In this document: positions 1 through 11,354 of the stretch, one piece after another
Position numbering within the stretch: position 1 is the first letter of the stretch
Layout: every line of letters starts with the position of its first letter
Source of the DNA: Branchiostoma lanceolatum
Taxonomy: Eukaryota; Chordata; Leptocardii; Amphioxiformes; Branchiostomatidae
Reading direction: 5' to 3'
DNA length: 64,000 bases
Assembly: GCF_035083965.1 (NCBI RefSeq)
Contig: NC_089727.1
Location: 18,913,269-18,977,268, forward strand
Position numbers and translations under genes: made by a program
The notes under the pieces: generated by a model
What the model saw: the letters and a program-made list of their open reading frames with translations, nothing else
Database searches by the model: none
Told to the model about the DNA's origin: nothing

Positions 1-116
1 GAAAAACATAGTTAACTTACTTATATAAGGTTTTGTATTGTAAAATGTAACTATTTGAAGCTTTTCTCCATTTAGTAATTCTATTAGCCTAATTTCATCT
101 TTTCTCAAGCAGATTC

Positions 117-512
117 TTTCACGCGCAAATTTCAAACTTTTTTGCGCGTGAAAACTTAACATTTGAAAATCACTTAAAAATCACTTGAAGATTGAAAGAA
201 TAATATTTTGAACTGTAGAATGCAACAAAAGGATACTTAATTCCATTGTGTGTCATCTTTTTTTCAAGTTTTAAGCTTAAAACCCCCAAAAAGGTATTAA
301 ATCCCTTGGGAGTCATCTTAGATATTCCCAAGGGACCTGAAATTCAAACCCCGAATTCAGGAAGCAGATGAAAAATCATATCATGGGGTAACATTTTTCT
401 GACTAAGAATTTTGTAGTGCACATTTTCTGACACATTTATTGAACTTTATTTTTTCACGCGCAAATTTTTCACGCGCAAGTTTTTCACGCGCAAATTCCT
501 CACGCGCACGAA
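117..512. repeat. CACGCGCAAATTT hairpin and tandem repeat upstream of gene 1
   Basis: TTTCACGCGCAAATT at about 117-131 pairs with TTTGCGCGTGAAA near 140-153. The same CACGCGCAA motif recurs four times in tandem at 456-508 with about 14-bp spacing. The rest of 1-700 is AT-rich and holds no gene I can see. Confidence 0.6.
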
Positions 513-729
513 ACCCCAACCCATATAATTGAACGAAAGACGTATACAATTTGTGGCCCACGAAATAAGCTGTCACACCAGTGATGGCTGTAACATTGTC
601 CCATTTTTTGGCGTAGAATTTTAAATTTGAATTTTCGATTTCCGGGATTTTTACCTTTCATATCTTATCACGATCATTACAAGTTTCTTCATCTTCAGTT
701 CAGTACAGTGGCGCTTTACCCCCAAATAG

Positions 730-802
730 GTAAGACTCGTAAGAAGAATATATTTTGTAGACTTTTGGATTTTATGTAACATTGTTTCCCATTTTCTTGT
801 AG
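730..802 (+). other. Candidate 5'-UTR intron of the nucleotidyltransferase–TPR gene
   Basis: A donor-like AATAG|GTAAGA at 730 and a polypyrimidine CCCATTTTCTTGTAG acceptor ending at 802 frame a 73-nt putative intron 330 nt before the ATG. This would place transcription start upstream of about 700. No TATA box is evident. Transcript data would be decisive. Confidence 0.35.
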
Positions 803-1133
803 TACATCTATTTTCGGACCCTGTAGACTAGAGACCTGAACCAGTAAAGGACACTGGACAAGCTCCTAAAAACCTCCTCGCGGCGGACAAGGACCAATAT
901 GCCTCCTTGACAACGGTGATCAGAGGAACAAGAGACAGGTTGCCTGATATGTTTACGAGTATTTGCGAAGCTTTAGTGTATTGAACCATTCACCTTTGAC
1001 ACCGAGCAGTATTTGACGAGAAGCTGGCACGAGCAATCTGTCACCTGTTTTTTTGTTCTCGTCAAGCTTATAAAACTAACACGGAGACCGGTGAGGTTTA
1101 AGAGACCTCCCCTTAGTGAGCCACAATTTCACC

Positions 1134-1835
1134 ATGTTGAATGCCTGTGAGAAACTCCGTGAGGCGGACGCGAAGGGAAGGAGGTACGGACTAGCCCGTG
1201 CGGAGACAGGCTACCTCCGTGCCCTGGTGGACGCCGTAGCTGATAAGGACAGACTGCTGCAAGTGGAGCTGCTCAAAAGCCTGGGAGACGTGAATTTAGA
1301 GAAGGGAAGACTCGGGAAGGACGCAGGGAAGTTCAAAATGGCTTTGGAACTTTACATGGCTGCTGTGGTCCGGTGTCATAATAGGGATCAGGGAGAAGGT
1401 ATAGAACACCGATACGAATACACGGAGAGGCTTTTACAAGGGGTGACGTCAAAAGGGTTACAATGTAAGAAACATTCAACGGAAGACGAGGAGACGACTA
1501 CACCTGCAAAGGTGGCGGTAAAATTTCAAGACCTGGACAAGAGACGGGCTGCCGGTAACAACACAGACTCTGTGCTGGTTGGATACGCACGGTTGATGGT
1601 AGAGGGAATAGTAAACGAGACCAACATGTTAGAAACAGAAGCGATCAAAAGTCTCGGTGACGTGTACCTGAAAAGAGGAAAGGAAACTAGAGATACTAGA
1701 CACGTGACCACAGCTACTGCTCTGTACAACACGGCACTGGCGCGGTGTAACAACGTTCATGGAACAGTTGTCATTGTTCACCGCTTACTGTACACCGCAA
1801 AAGTCAGGCAAGACATCACCACAAATAAACCAAAG
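1134..1835 (+). CDS. Exon 1 of the nucleotidyltransferase–TPR gene
   Basis: Open frame of 234 codons from ATG 1134 (context ACCATGT) to a CAAAG|GTAAGC donor at 1836, phase 0. The frame is open further upstream, but only from a GTG at 1116, so the ATG is chosen. It encodes two related helical modules, each with a KSLGDV-L-RG core and a run ending ALxLYxxAxxRC, which look like divergent TPR-type units. Confidence 0.8.
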
Positions 1836-4800
1836 GTAAGCGAAAGCGAAGATGTTTTCACATAGAATGATAGCAAGTTCTTACATTGATGTATGTACCG
1901 CACTGTTCTTTCTTCATTCTGCTAAAAAAACTTATTTGGGTTGATTAAATTTTTGTGGTCCGAATATTTCAAGAAGTGGTAAGGGTATTTTACTTATTTT
2001 GGATGCGTATTACGTAACGTACGTTATCTCTTATTGGCCATGTAAAGACATAAAGTTGTGAAAGTGTGTTCAGTATTTTGGGTAGATAAAGGTTTTAGTG
2101 TAATGACGAAATGGACAATACTTCGTTATTGATAACCAAATATACAACCGATTATGTCACCACATTTATGCTTTTCCAAACATATATTATCATGTAACTC
2201 ACACAACTTTCAATTGGATCTCATAGAGGTCAACTCGTACGAAACGACAACAAGACGCGAGAGGACGGAAGGGCAACTTCTCTCCTTTCTCAGCTGCACC
2301 CTCAAGTGACGTCATCAATGGTCGTCTAATGTAAGTACGGTGGTGGGGCAGCTTTAAATTTCTTGAAACTGTAGGTTTCTATGACGTAACACATTTTTTA
2401 TATCTCATCATGAATTATGCAAATAATTTCCACATTTACATAATCTAGACAGAATTACGTCCATCTTAAACTTTCTTACACAAGTTACAACAAGGGTTCG
2501 GAGACCTCAAATCTCCATGAAATATATATTATACAAATCAGGTCCTCATTTGCATGATTAATATCTAACTATTTTTACCGTCACATGACTTCCAAAAGCC
2601 ATCCAAGTATGAAATTCAAGTCTACCAGTAAGGAATTTTCTCATTGATTATGCAAATCAGGTCTACATTTGCATAACTTTTATGTATCAATGTTCCTTTA
2701 TTTCTCAGTTACATATGTTGCATTTTTGAACTGTCTTACTATCGAACGGAGTAGGGCTATAAACGTTCCCCATTGATAACGCAAATTAGATTCTGTTTCA
2801 TTATTTCAAGTAACACTTAAGCTATCCACATATTAAAACAAGTATACGGGTTTGGTTGTTTATACCTTTATGATATGGTTTGACCACTAGCTGTCGGGCC
2901 CCTGGGGAATATTTGACACAGCTTCACGACTTACAGGTGTGCCACAGCATATATGAGTCCTGTAATGGACGACACTGCAAATATAGATGTTCCTCATTAG
3001 TTATGAAACTTAAGTCCCAATTTGCATAAGTTACACTTCATTATGTACATCTCTGTCTAAGCTACCTGCATACTAAATGTCATAGAATCTTAGAAGATTT
3101 TGACAAAAACGCCCCTGCAGTTCCAGAGCAAGCCGCTGGGGGGGGGGGGGGGGGGCTAAACATAATTCCTTACATCACAAGCTATCTGCCACCAAAAGAT
3201 AAAGACTATAACACGTTCACATTTTGCTGCAGTATAAACAAGGTCACATACCGCGGACTCAATATCAACCTTGACCTTTGTCTTCCCAACACACACACAC
3301 ATACTAAATATCATAACAATCCATCCAGACGTTCTTGACTTATGCTGACTACAAACATCCAAACACAGGCACAGACACGGCAAAAACACTATCTCCGTTT
3401 TCATGGATATAACTTTAAAATTCCTATCATTCCCCATTTAAGTAATTATTATGCGGACACGAGGACAGACACACAAAAGCGCTATCCTTATACAAACACA
3501 CGCACACCCACAACCGCAACCACACACAGACACATCAAAACAATCATACAGTTTACATGGATATTATTATTCAGGAAATGTGGCATGACAATGTGTCGGT
3601 TTTTTTCAGAATGGCTAAAGGAGACGGTAACGTTGCAGATAGCTGTGTTACAACACAGGACGACGATGACAGGTGTGTACTTTACTAACATTAGTGTGAA
3701 ACAAGGCCTATCGGCGTTTCACTTTCTCATATCTATAACTATTAGGTAAACTACAATAAGCTACAAGAGGTAACTCCTTAATTTTGGATTTCTTTAAATC
3801 ACCCATTACTTTTGAAACTTATGGTAATTAGAATATGGTACTTTTAATTCAGAGGCGCTTAACATTAAGTAAGATGTATTTGCATTAAAAACACTTTGTA
3901 ATGGTTTGCTGTTATCGTTATATTACATTATATAACATCCCTGCTTCCATTTTTACAGTATATACGAAGAGAGACTACAGGAAGGCTACAGGGCCCTGCA
4001 GACTGGAGACCTGGACAGAGCAGAACAAAGCTTTGCAGCTGCGCTCAAGTCTGTTCATGCCAAAGGTATGTCCTTTATTTTAGTTTGAATTTAGTCTTAA
4101 AGCTCTTTTTTAATAAACGCCGCAAGGCCCTTGGTCCTTGTAAACAAAGGGCTCGTGGTGTACTACAAACCTGTGATCTTTATGTCTGATCATCAGCACA
4201 TCCTTCAGTATTTCAAACGAAAGCTGTTATATGACAGGTCAAACCACTGAGGACTACAACCTGCGTACTTTTGCGTGTGTAGGGTTTATAAGTGAAGGTC
4301 ATTCAACAACAAAGCCTCAATGTCACAAAGACGACAATACAGATATGACTTGGATTGTATAGCACAATAAAAACAATATTGCATTTCATAAATTGTAAAT
4401 TTTTGTTACAGACCAACACAGGAAGGAGGCTGAACCACTGTACAAGTTGGGCGATGTCTATCTAAAGAGAGGAATCCAATCAAAGGACGGGGAAGATTTC
4501 ACCAAGGCTGCAGCACTCTGTAATGCAGCATTGGTGAGATCGAGGAGAGAGGATATACAGATAGCAATCCAGGAAATAACTCAATCATTCTTAAGGGAAG
4601 TCCTGAAGAGAAAACAGAACGTAGACAGCGAGGAGACAGACAAACACAAATTGATGTTGAAGGCTGATAGGGACTACGTTAAAACAGAGATCAAGAGAAT
4701 TGAGAAAAAGGTAAATCCATATAGCCTGGATGAGAATGACCCAAAGATAAAAGAAGTGGAGATGAAGAGAGTTGAAAAAATCAAAGCACTGTTTCAGACA

Positions 4801-7336
4801 CTTGTTGGACAGCGTGAAACGTTCATAACTGGTCTTATAGATGAATGCATGGAGGTAATAGGCCCCCCTCCCTGTAAGTACGCCATGATAGGCTTGGGTT
4901 CACAAGCCACAGGATTGGTTACCCCATACTCTGATCTGGAATTTGCCATTTTGGTAGAGGAGGAAACTGAGCATAATGTCAGCTATTTCCGCAACCTCAC
5001 TCATTATCTGCACCTCAAAGTGATAAATCTGGGAGAAACCATTCTTCCGGCCATGGGAATAAGGTCCCTCAATGATTTATACTCAGACGACCCACTGGAC
5101 AGCTGGTTTTATGACTCAGTAACACCACGCGGTTTTGCGTTCGATGGAGCTATGCCACATGCATGCAAGACTCCATTGGGCAGAGGTAGAAACAGCACAG
5201 GAACAAGCGAACTCATCCGCACACCAAGTAATATGACCAACATTCTAAAAGACGACCTTACGATCCATCTGAAGAAGGGCTACCACCTTGCTAGTATACT
5301 GGGAAATGTGTCTTTGATTACAGGAGAACAGAGCTTGGTCAATGAGTACCGGTCTATATGGACTCAGCAACTTGAAGAAAATGACAGGGAAGTAATGGCC
5401 AAAACTGTACTGAATGAGAATGCCTCTACGTTTCAAACACAGACACTCACCGCACGTCTGTTGAATGTGAAGAAAGAAATCTATCGCTTTTCAAGTCTTG
5501 CAGTGTCCTGTTTGGCGCTACTTCATAACATACAACCGACCACAATTTGGGAGACGATTCAGGAGCTGAAAAATAGTGGAGTCGTCAGTAGTGACAATGC
5601 GCACCACTTGCTGGTGATGGTCAGTATCTCAGCAGAACTGAGGCTGCGAACATACATGAGCAATCATGGTCAGGTGGAAAACATGTCAGCCTTAGCCTCA
5701 ATGTCGACCGATTCTGGAATTGGGGAGAAGGTAAGGAAAGTGTTTCACATCTCAAATAAGAAGCAGCTCATGAGATACTATTATACAGAAAGACCATTGA
5801 AATACTTTATTTCTAAACGAACCGACTGTCATTCTTTTGAGAAGCGATCAATCTTTTATGATAGATCTTCCAGACTCAGGGCAGAGGTGTTTAAGAGTCT
5901 GTGTGATTTCCAGAATGCAAAGACCTGTGCAGAGCGAACACTACACTATTACCAGTCTAAATATAGCGAAAGCGCTGTACATTCTACTATTTCCGCCTCG
6001 CTAACCATTTTGGGTGACGCCTGGAGCGACCTTGGGGATTTCAGAAAGGCGGTCAATTATCATGAACAGTCGCTTCAGATGAGGCGGAGTATCTATGGTG
6101 AGAACACTGCACATCCGGATATTGCCAGCTCACTGAACGACTTGGGTGAAGTCTGGAGAAATCTTCGGGATCACGGAAAGGCAGTAGGCTATTATGAACA
6201 GTCACTACAGATGAGGCGGAGTATTTTTGGCGAGGCCATCGGGCATCCTGATATTGCCCCCTTACTCAACAACCTGGGTTGCACCTTGGGCATGCTTGGG
6301 CATCAAAGTAAAGCGGTGAGCTATTATGAGCACTCACTACAGATGATGCGGAGTGTTTGTGGTGAAGACATTGCACATCCTGACATTGCCGCCTCACTGA
6401 ACAACTTGGGTGGAGCCTGGTTGGACTTAGGGGATTACAGAAAGGCAGTCAGCTACAATGAACAGTCATTACAGATGAGGCGGAGTATCTATGCCATTCT
6501 ATGGTGACGACACTGCACATCCTGGCATTGCCGCCTCACTGAACAACTTGGGTTTAGCCTGGTTGGACTTAGGGGATCACAGAAAGGCGATCAGCTATTA
6601 TGAACAGTCACTACTGATGAAGCGGAGTATCTATGGTGAGGACACTGCACATCTTGATATCGCCTTTACACTGAACAACTTGGGTAACGCCTGGGGGAGA
6701 CTTGGGGATCACAGAAAGGCGCTCAGCTATCATGAACAGTCACTTCAGATGAAGCGGGGTACCTATGGTGAAAACATTAGACATCCTGATATTGCCGGCT
6801 CACTCATGAACTTGGGTAACACCTGGAGTAGGCGTGGGGATTACAGAAAGGCGGTCAGATATTATGAACAATCACTGCAGATGAACAGCAGTGTCCATGG
6901 TGATAACGTTGCAAATTCCGCCATTGCCTACTCACTGTACAACTTGGGTATTGCCTGGAATAGGCTTTGGGATCCCAGAAAGGCAATTAGCTATTATGAA
7001 CAGTCACTGCAGATGACACGACGTATCTATGGTAAGGAAACTGAACATCCTGTTATTCTCGCCTCACTGAACAACTTAGGTGCCACCTGGGACGACCTTG
7101 GGGATCACAGAAAGGCGGTCAGCTATTATGAACAGTCACTACAGATGATGTGGAGTATTTATGGTGAGGACACTGCACATCCTGATATTGCCAACTCACT
7201 GAACAACTTGGGTGAAGCATGGAGAATCCTTGGGGATTACAGAAAGGCGGTCAGCTACTATGCACAGGCGCTGCAGATGAGGCGGAGTATCTACAGTGAG
7301 GACACTGCACATCCTGACACCGCTGATTTACATTAA
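1134..7336 (+). CDS. Nucleotidyltransferase-like / TPR repeat protein (nephrocystin-3-like naming), frame broken in last exon
   Basis: Five coding exons with matching phases: 1134-1835, 2227-2330, 3610-3672, 3959-4065 and 4412-7336. N-terminal helical modules carry repeated KSLGDV(Y/N)L motifs (residues about 40-60, 170-190 and again near 340). A nucleotidyltransferase signature follows: LGS at residues 487-489, ten residues, then DLEF with acidic D500 and E502, matching hG[GS]x(9-13)Dh[DE]h of the pol-beta-like superfamily. The C-terminal part has ten kinesin-light-chain-type TPR units of 42 residues. After four units a 10-nt insertion near 6493-6502 shifts the frame, so the literal product stops at 6507 (1023 aa); six further units follow in the new frame to 7336. 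Without the insertion the frame would give about 1296 aa. Substrate and role are unknown. From memory, amphioxus has many such genes. It may be a functional gene, a recent pseudogene or an assembly error. Confidence 0.8.
2227..2330 (+). CDS. Exon 2 of the nucleotidyltransferase–TPR gene (basic linker)
   Basis: Acceptor TCATAG at 2221-2226 and donor GTAAGT at 2331. The exon enters in phase 0 and leaves in phase 2, the only frame that stays open. It encodes a basic, Ser/Pro-containing linker ([13 protein letters not shown] followed by a serine- and proline-rich stretch). Not recoverable by ORF length alone; supported by phase agreement with both neighbours. Confidence 0.65.
2400..3440 (-). repeat. 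1.1-kb TATGCAAAT-rich dispersed element (reverse, partial), in intron 2 of gene 1
   Basis: The segment shares with 26247-27363 and 49600-50755 the alternating blocks of ATTATGCAAAT and ATTTGCATAA spaced by about 100-150 bp, and an end with 'AATATCATAACAATCCATCC'. It is more diverged than those copies, with a poly-G run at 3138-3155. Confidence 0.55.
3610..3672 (+). CDS. Exon 3, 63-nt symmetric exon
   Basis: Poly-T tract and CAG acceptor end at 3609; donor GTGTGT at 3673. Phase 2 on both sides, so inclusion or skipping keeps the frame: a possible cassette exon. It encodes about 20 residues ending in an acidic DDDD run. An internal ATG at 3611 could also serve as an alternative start, since exon 3 read from it joins exon 4 in frame. 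Confidence 0.55.
3959..4065 (+). CDS. Exon 4, TPR-like helix pair
   Basis: Acceptor TTTTACAG ends at 3958; donor GTATGT begins at 4066. The phase-2 frame reads [20 protein letters not shown] and then AEQSF, a classic TPR-like helix pair with a GDLDxAEQ turn. It ends in phase 1, matching exon 5. Confidence 0.75.
4412..7336 (+). CDS. Exon 5: nucleotidyltransferase domain and TPR array, with frameshift
   Basis: Acceptor TTGTTACAG ends at 4411. The phase-1 frame starts [20 protein letters not shown]. The GS...DLEF signature lies at 4897-4944. The TPR units begin near 5990 with a 126-bp period. The spacer in normal units reads ...CTATGGTGA; near 6493 it carries 10 extra bases between two CTAT copies, which looks like a slippage event. 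The stop TAA at 7334-7336 falls inside a TPR unit, so the C-terminus is abrupt. Confidence 0.8.
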
Positions 7337-7756
7337 GAATCTGTGTGTTGCTTGTAGGGACCTTTGTGACTTGGAAAATCCATTGATTATATCATGTTGG
7401 CCAAACAGATGGAACAAAACATCAGAAAATTACAAAAAATGCCATATCCAAAACGCCATATCCATATCCAGCTGTATATTCTGGCTTGTTTTTAATACAA
7501 GAATTTTTGAAAATATCAGATTTTAGACAAGACGTGCCTAATTCATTACCATTGACGCAATTTTAAATTTAGGACGAAAAACTTAATCTTACAGAAATCT
7601 GCTGTGTTGTTATCCTGAAATCGAACTCAGTTTACTGACATCTATATGACATTATTCTATGCTATGATTGGTTTAACGATAACCAAACCATTTTGTCTAT
7701 CTTCTGTCTAACTTCTGTTTATTGCATTAAGCTATCTGATGCTTTCCTTACGTAAA

Positions 7757-7965
7757 ACTGTAAATGCAGAAATGTTCGCGTGGTTTTATGTCCGCGGTTT
7801 TTGCCGCGAACTCTTCAGCGTGAACTTAGAACCACCGCGAAACTTTTTGCCTGCCTATGGCGGTAGCGCTACTCCTGTTTCAAACGCTAACTTAAAACTG
7901 CCACGAACACGCCATTCTCTTCTTCCCGGTATACCGCGAAATCATAACCAGACAAACGTTTTTGC
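7757..7965 (+). repeat. Dispersed repeat 'GCAGAAATGTTCGCG', copy 1
   Basis: The segment with repeated CCGCGAA / TTCGCGG motifs reappears at 60055-60250 (TGCAGAAATGCTCGCGGCGG and the same order of CGAACTCTTCA and CCGCGAAA motifs). It is short, non-coding and hairpin-rich. The interval 7337-8990 otherwise shows no gene. Confidence 0.5.
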
Positions 7966-8993
7966 ATTTACAGGATGTATTTTTATTCGACATTGAATTT
8001 GATTTATTCTATTTTTGCCCTGATGTTACCTCGTCGGGTGCTTCGAGCTGTCGTCCTCCCTTTTAATAAAATTAAGTTGCTGACATGCGTGAATGGTTTA
8101 TCTTGTAGATGAGTATTTTCCGTTATTGTGGTAAGTTATGACATTGCCTAGCAACATTATGCCTCAAAAAGCTGCCAAATCAGATTATTGTTTAAACAAT
8201 TTTTAATTAAATTCAAAATAACTTTTAAAATTTTCTGACCACTTTATGTCTTAATCTTCCCTACAAGAAGTTTTGGTTGATATCTAATAGATGGTTTCCA
8301 TGGCCAATTATCAATACTGTAAATTCATGTATTTCACGGAGACTTACTAGTAGCGGTAGGAGGGGAAAGGAGGTTCTTGTAGTGTTTTAGTTCGCGGTTG
8401 AGACAATTATGTAGTACATGATATATTTGTAAATAAATCACAATTTCGTCATGGACATTTTTAAACTGTGTGCAGTAATCAGAAAGAGAAATGAGGAAGA
8501 CCACATATAGACCATCCTGCACATCAGATATTTACTGCAAACGAAATGTTTTCGTTACACATTTTGCGACTGACCATAATTGTCAGTACTCATTGCTCTT
8601 TTAGCATGATCACTCAGGAACACAAACACACGACGAAGCCTTATATGGAGGTAAGAACACAATGTCGTCAAGGTAGATGTTAGGGGGAGGACTGAAACCT
8701 GTTCTTGCTGTCACTTGCTGTTCCATTATCGGAGGGCTGTGTGAATCAGAAAAAAATAATAACAATTTGGAGAGTTATAATTGTTTTCTCTATTGCAAGT
8801 CCTTTCTTATTGCACACTTGTATCAGTTTTAAGATCCCTTTTAGACCATCGTTTGATCAAAATGCTCATTTGAAAAAAAAACAAACAAATGGAACAATAT
8901 GTTCCCTCCCCTTGTTTGGGAGTAAAATATGATTAAGTTAAAAGAATATTTGTGAGAAAAAAACACATCATGGGGTTGTCAAGGTGACAAGAA

Positions 8994-8999
8994 TTTATT
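8994..8999 (-). terminator. Polyadenylation signal AATAAA of the DUF3504–MYND gene
   Basis: TTTATT on the plus strand reads AATAAA on the minus strand, about 820 nt past the stop codon at 9821. The span 9000-9820 is AT-rich, with degenerate TGACAG/GTCACT repeats, and fits a 3' UTR. Confidence 0.45.
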
Positions 9000-11318
9000 G
9001 ACCAAACTTGTGTTTTACAATATATGAAGCTTTCATAAACTAGCAACCAACAAGAGCTTTCTGTACTAGTTTGTTTTCCAGATGTTAAAACTTATGTAAC
9101 AGTTATCAAAAAAGTCCTGAAATATATATAGAAAACTTGGCAAATTCTACGTTATCATCAATAACGAAAAATAATTGTACATATATAATGATGAAACTGT
9201 TATCTTTCTACGTTATGTATGAAAAATATAACAAAAATAAGTTTCTATAACATATATAAGTTAGTCTACCTATAAATAACATAACAGGAACCATAAAGTA
9301 TATACAAATGCACATATGTTACCTTTCGCATTCTCAATATACATATAAGCAGGTATATCAAGAAAGAAAAGCTATCAACTCACTATGTCATTTATGCTTT
9401 TTGAACTACATAAAATGTGAGTCTCCAAACCACAGCTGTCTAGAACATATTTTGACAGCGGTCACTTGAAATAAATATATACTGATAGCTGTCACTCAAA
9501 CAAAAAAACTGAGTGACATCTGTCTAACAAAGATGTAATACATAAAAGCACATATACTGCTATCATTTAAAAATAGGTGTCACTCAAAAGCATTGACAGC
9601 CATCACAAAGGTATGAAACATATTTTGCTTCAAGACCTAGAAAATGGTCTTATGTTGTCTTTTCTATACTATCATTTAGTACACAATAACTAGCATTGTT
9701 CACATGGAGATATAGGACATTACATGTACGTCCAACATTACACAAACACTGTATATAGATAGATCTGCAACAATAACATGAATACTGTGAGTGATAAAAG
9801 TATTATCTTGTCTTATCTTACTACTTCTGTGAGTATGTATGGTCGTTCTTCCTCCGTTCTGTACTTCCGGACTGATGTAACAGTGAGGGGCTGCCACTGT
9901 TCCCCCCACCCTCCTCCCCTTCCTGCATGTCCACACACCTGGGAGGGCCACGACTAGCGGTTACCTGGCCTAACCTGGTAACCGTGCCGCCTGGACCGCC
10001 AGGACCGGTCAGCTGGCTGGAGGAATCCGGCTCTGCCTTAGCTGGAATGATGACGGGCTGTTGAAGGAATGGCCTGGGAACAAGAGTCTTCTCTAGTGAC
10101 CTGGGAACAAGACTCCTCTCTTCATCCATTGGCTGAGGTGCAGCTGGTGGTCGTTGCTGATTGGTCTGCTGGTGACAGGTGCTCATATGAACCGGCCAAT
10201 GGGCTTGCTGGCAGGAGAAGTCACAGTAACTGGTGTTCCAGCAACAGTAGAGCCTGGCCTCCTTTCCACACTGGATGCACTAGGGGAGAGAAGGATGAAG
10301 AAATAAATGATGGAAAGAAAGCACACTTTCTAGACAAGACAAAATGTACATCAGTTCTGTGGAATGATCGTGAGCCGAAAATTTGCAGTCCCTTCAATGT
10401 GGCTGCAAGCGATGGACAGCCATAAGCAAAGCAAAGGCAAGCAACATTATCAAAATAGCAGATTATGGCAAACAATTCACATTGTTGTAAATTGATAATA
10501 AAATGCAAAATCACTGAACAGCCCCTTCTTTTCACAGTTCTTTCACTTCATCACAAGAGAGAAAAGCATTGTTTCTGGCTTGTATGTCTATGTGTCCCTC
10601 TGTGTGTGTCTTACTCTTTGTGTCCTTAACTCTAATGCAACATTCTTATGTGTTTTCCTATCAGTGGGATTAGAAGGGTTGCAAAGCTGCATGGCTAAGG
10701 AGGTGAAGTCTGCCATCTCTAATTTCCATGGTCTTTTTAAGGTTCCTTACCCATTGTTTCCTCTTGGTCTCCTCCACGGCCTTGCGTTTCTCCTCCAGGA
10801 AGTCCCTCTGCAGCCGGATGATGTTTTCCTGGAACTGGGAGATCAGGTTCTTCTGCATCTCCAGCATGAAGGTCTGAGTCGCATCACTGACTTCTATGGA
10901 GAAAAGCATTAAATAAAGAAGACATTACACTTCTGGCAGAATGCACACACATTTACACACACACATCCACACACACACACACACGCACACACACATACAC
11001 ACGTACACATCCACATGCACACACCGGCGCATGCACACACACACACACACACATTCACATGTGCTTTGTCCGTCAATCTGACGAGGACCCCTGTAGTCAT
11101 CCATCATTGGGTTGAGTCGCATGTGTCCTCATGTGGCTATAGAGTCCAATTTTGGCCTTGAACCTCCGTCCACATTGTTCACATTGGATAAGTGTCGTGT
11201 TCTGTGTGAGATTTCTTCCTGTTCCTTCCTGGCCCTCCTTTTCTGCTGGGCAGCAGCTTTCCGAGCTTCTTCACATGTGATGGTGCCATCTTGGACTGCG
11301 CACCGCCACAAACACAGT

Positions 11319-11354
<36 letters not shown>

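Noticed and set aside
11098-11310. Possible extra exon of the DUF3504–MYND gene with a C2H2-like finger
   Set aside because: The finger and the basic helix lie in different frames and match a LINE C-terminus; exons 8 and 9 already join in phase without it.
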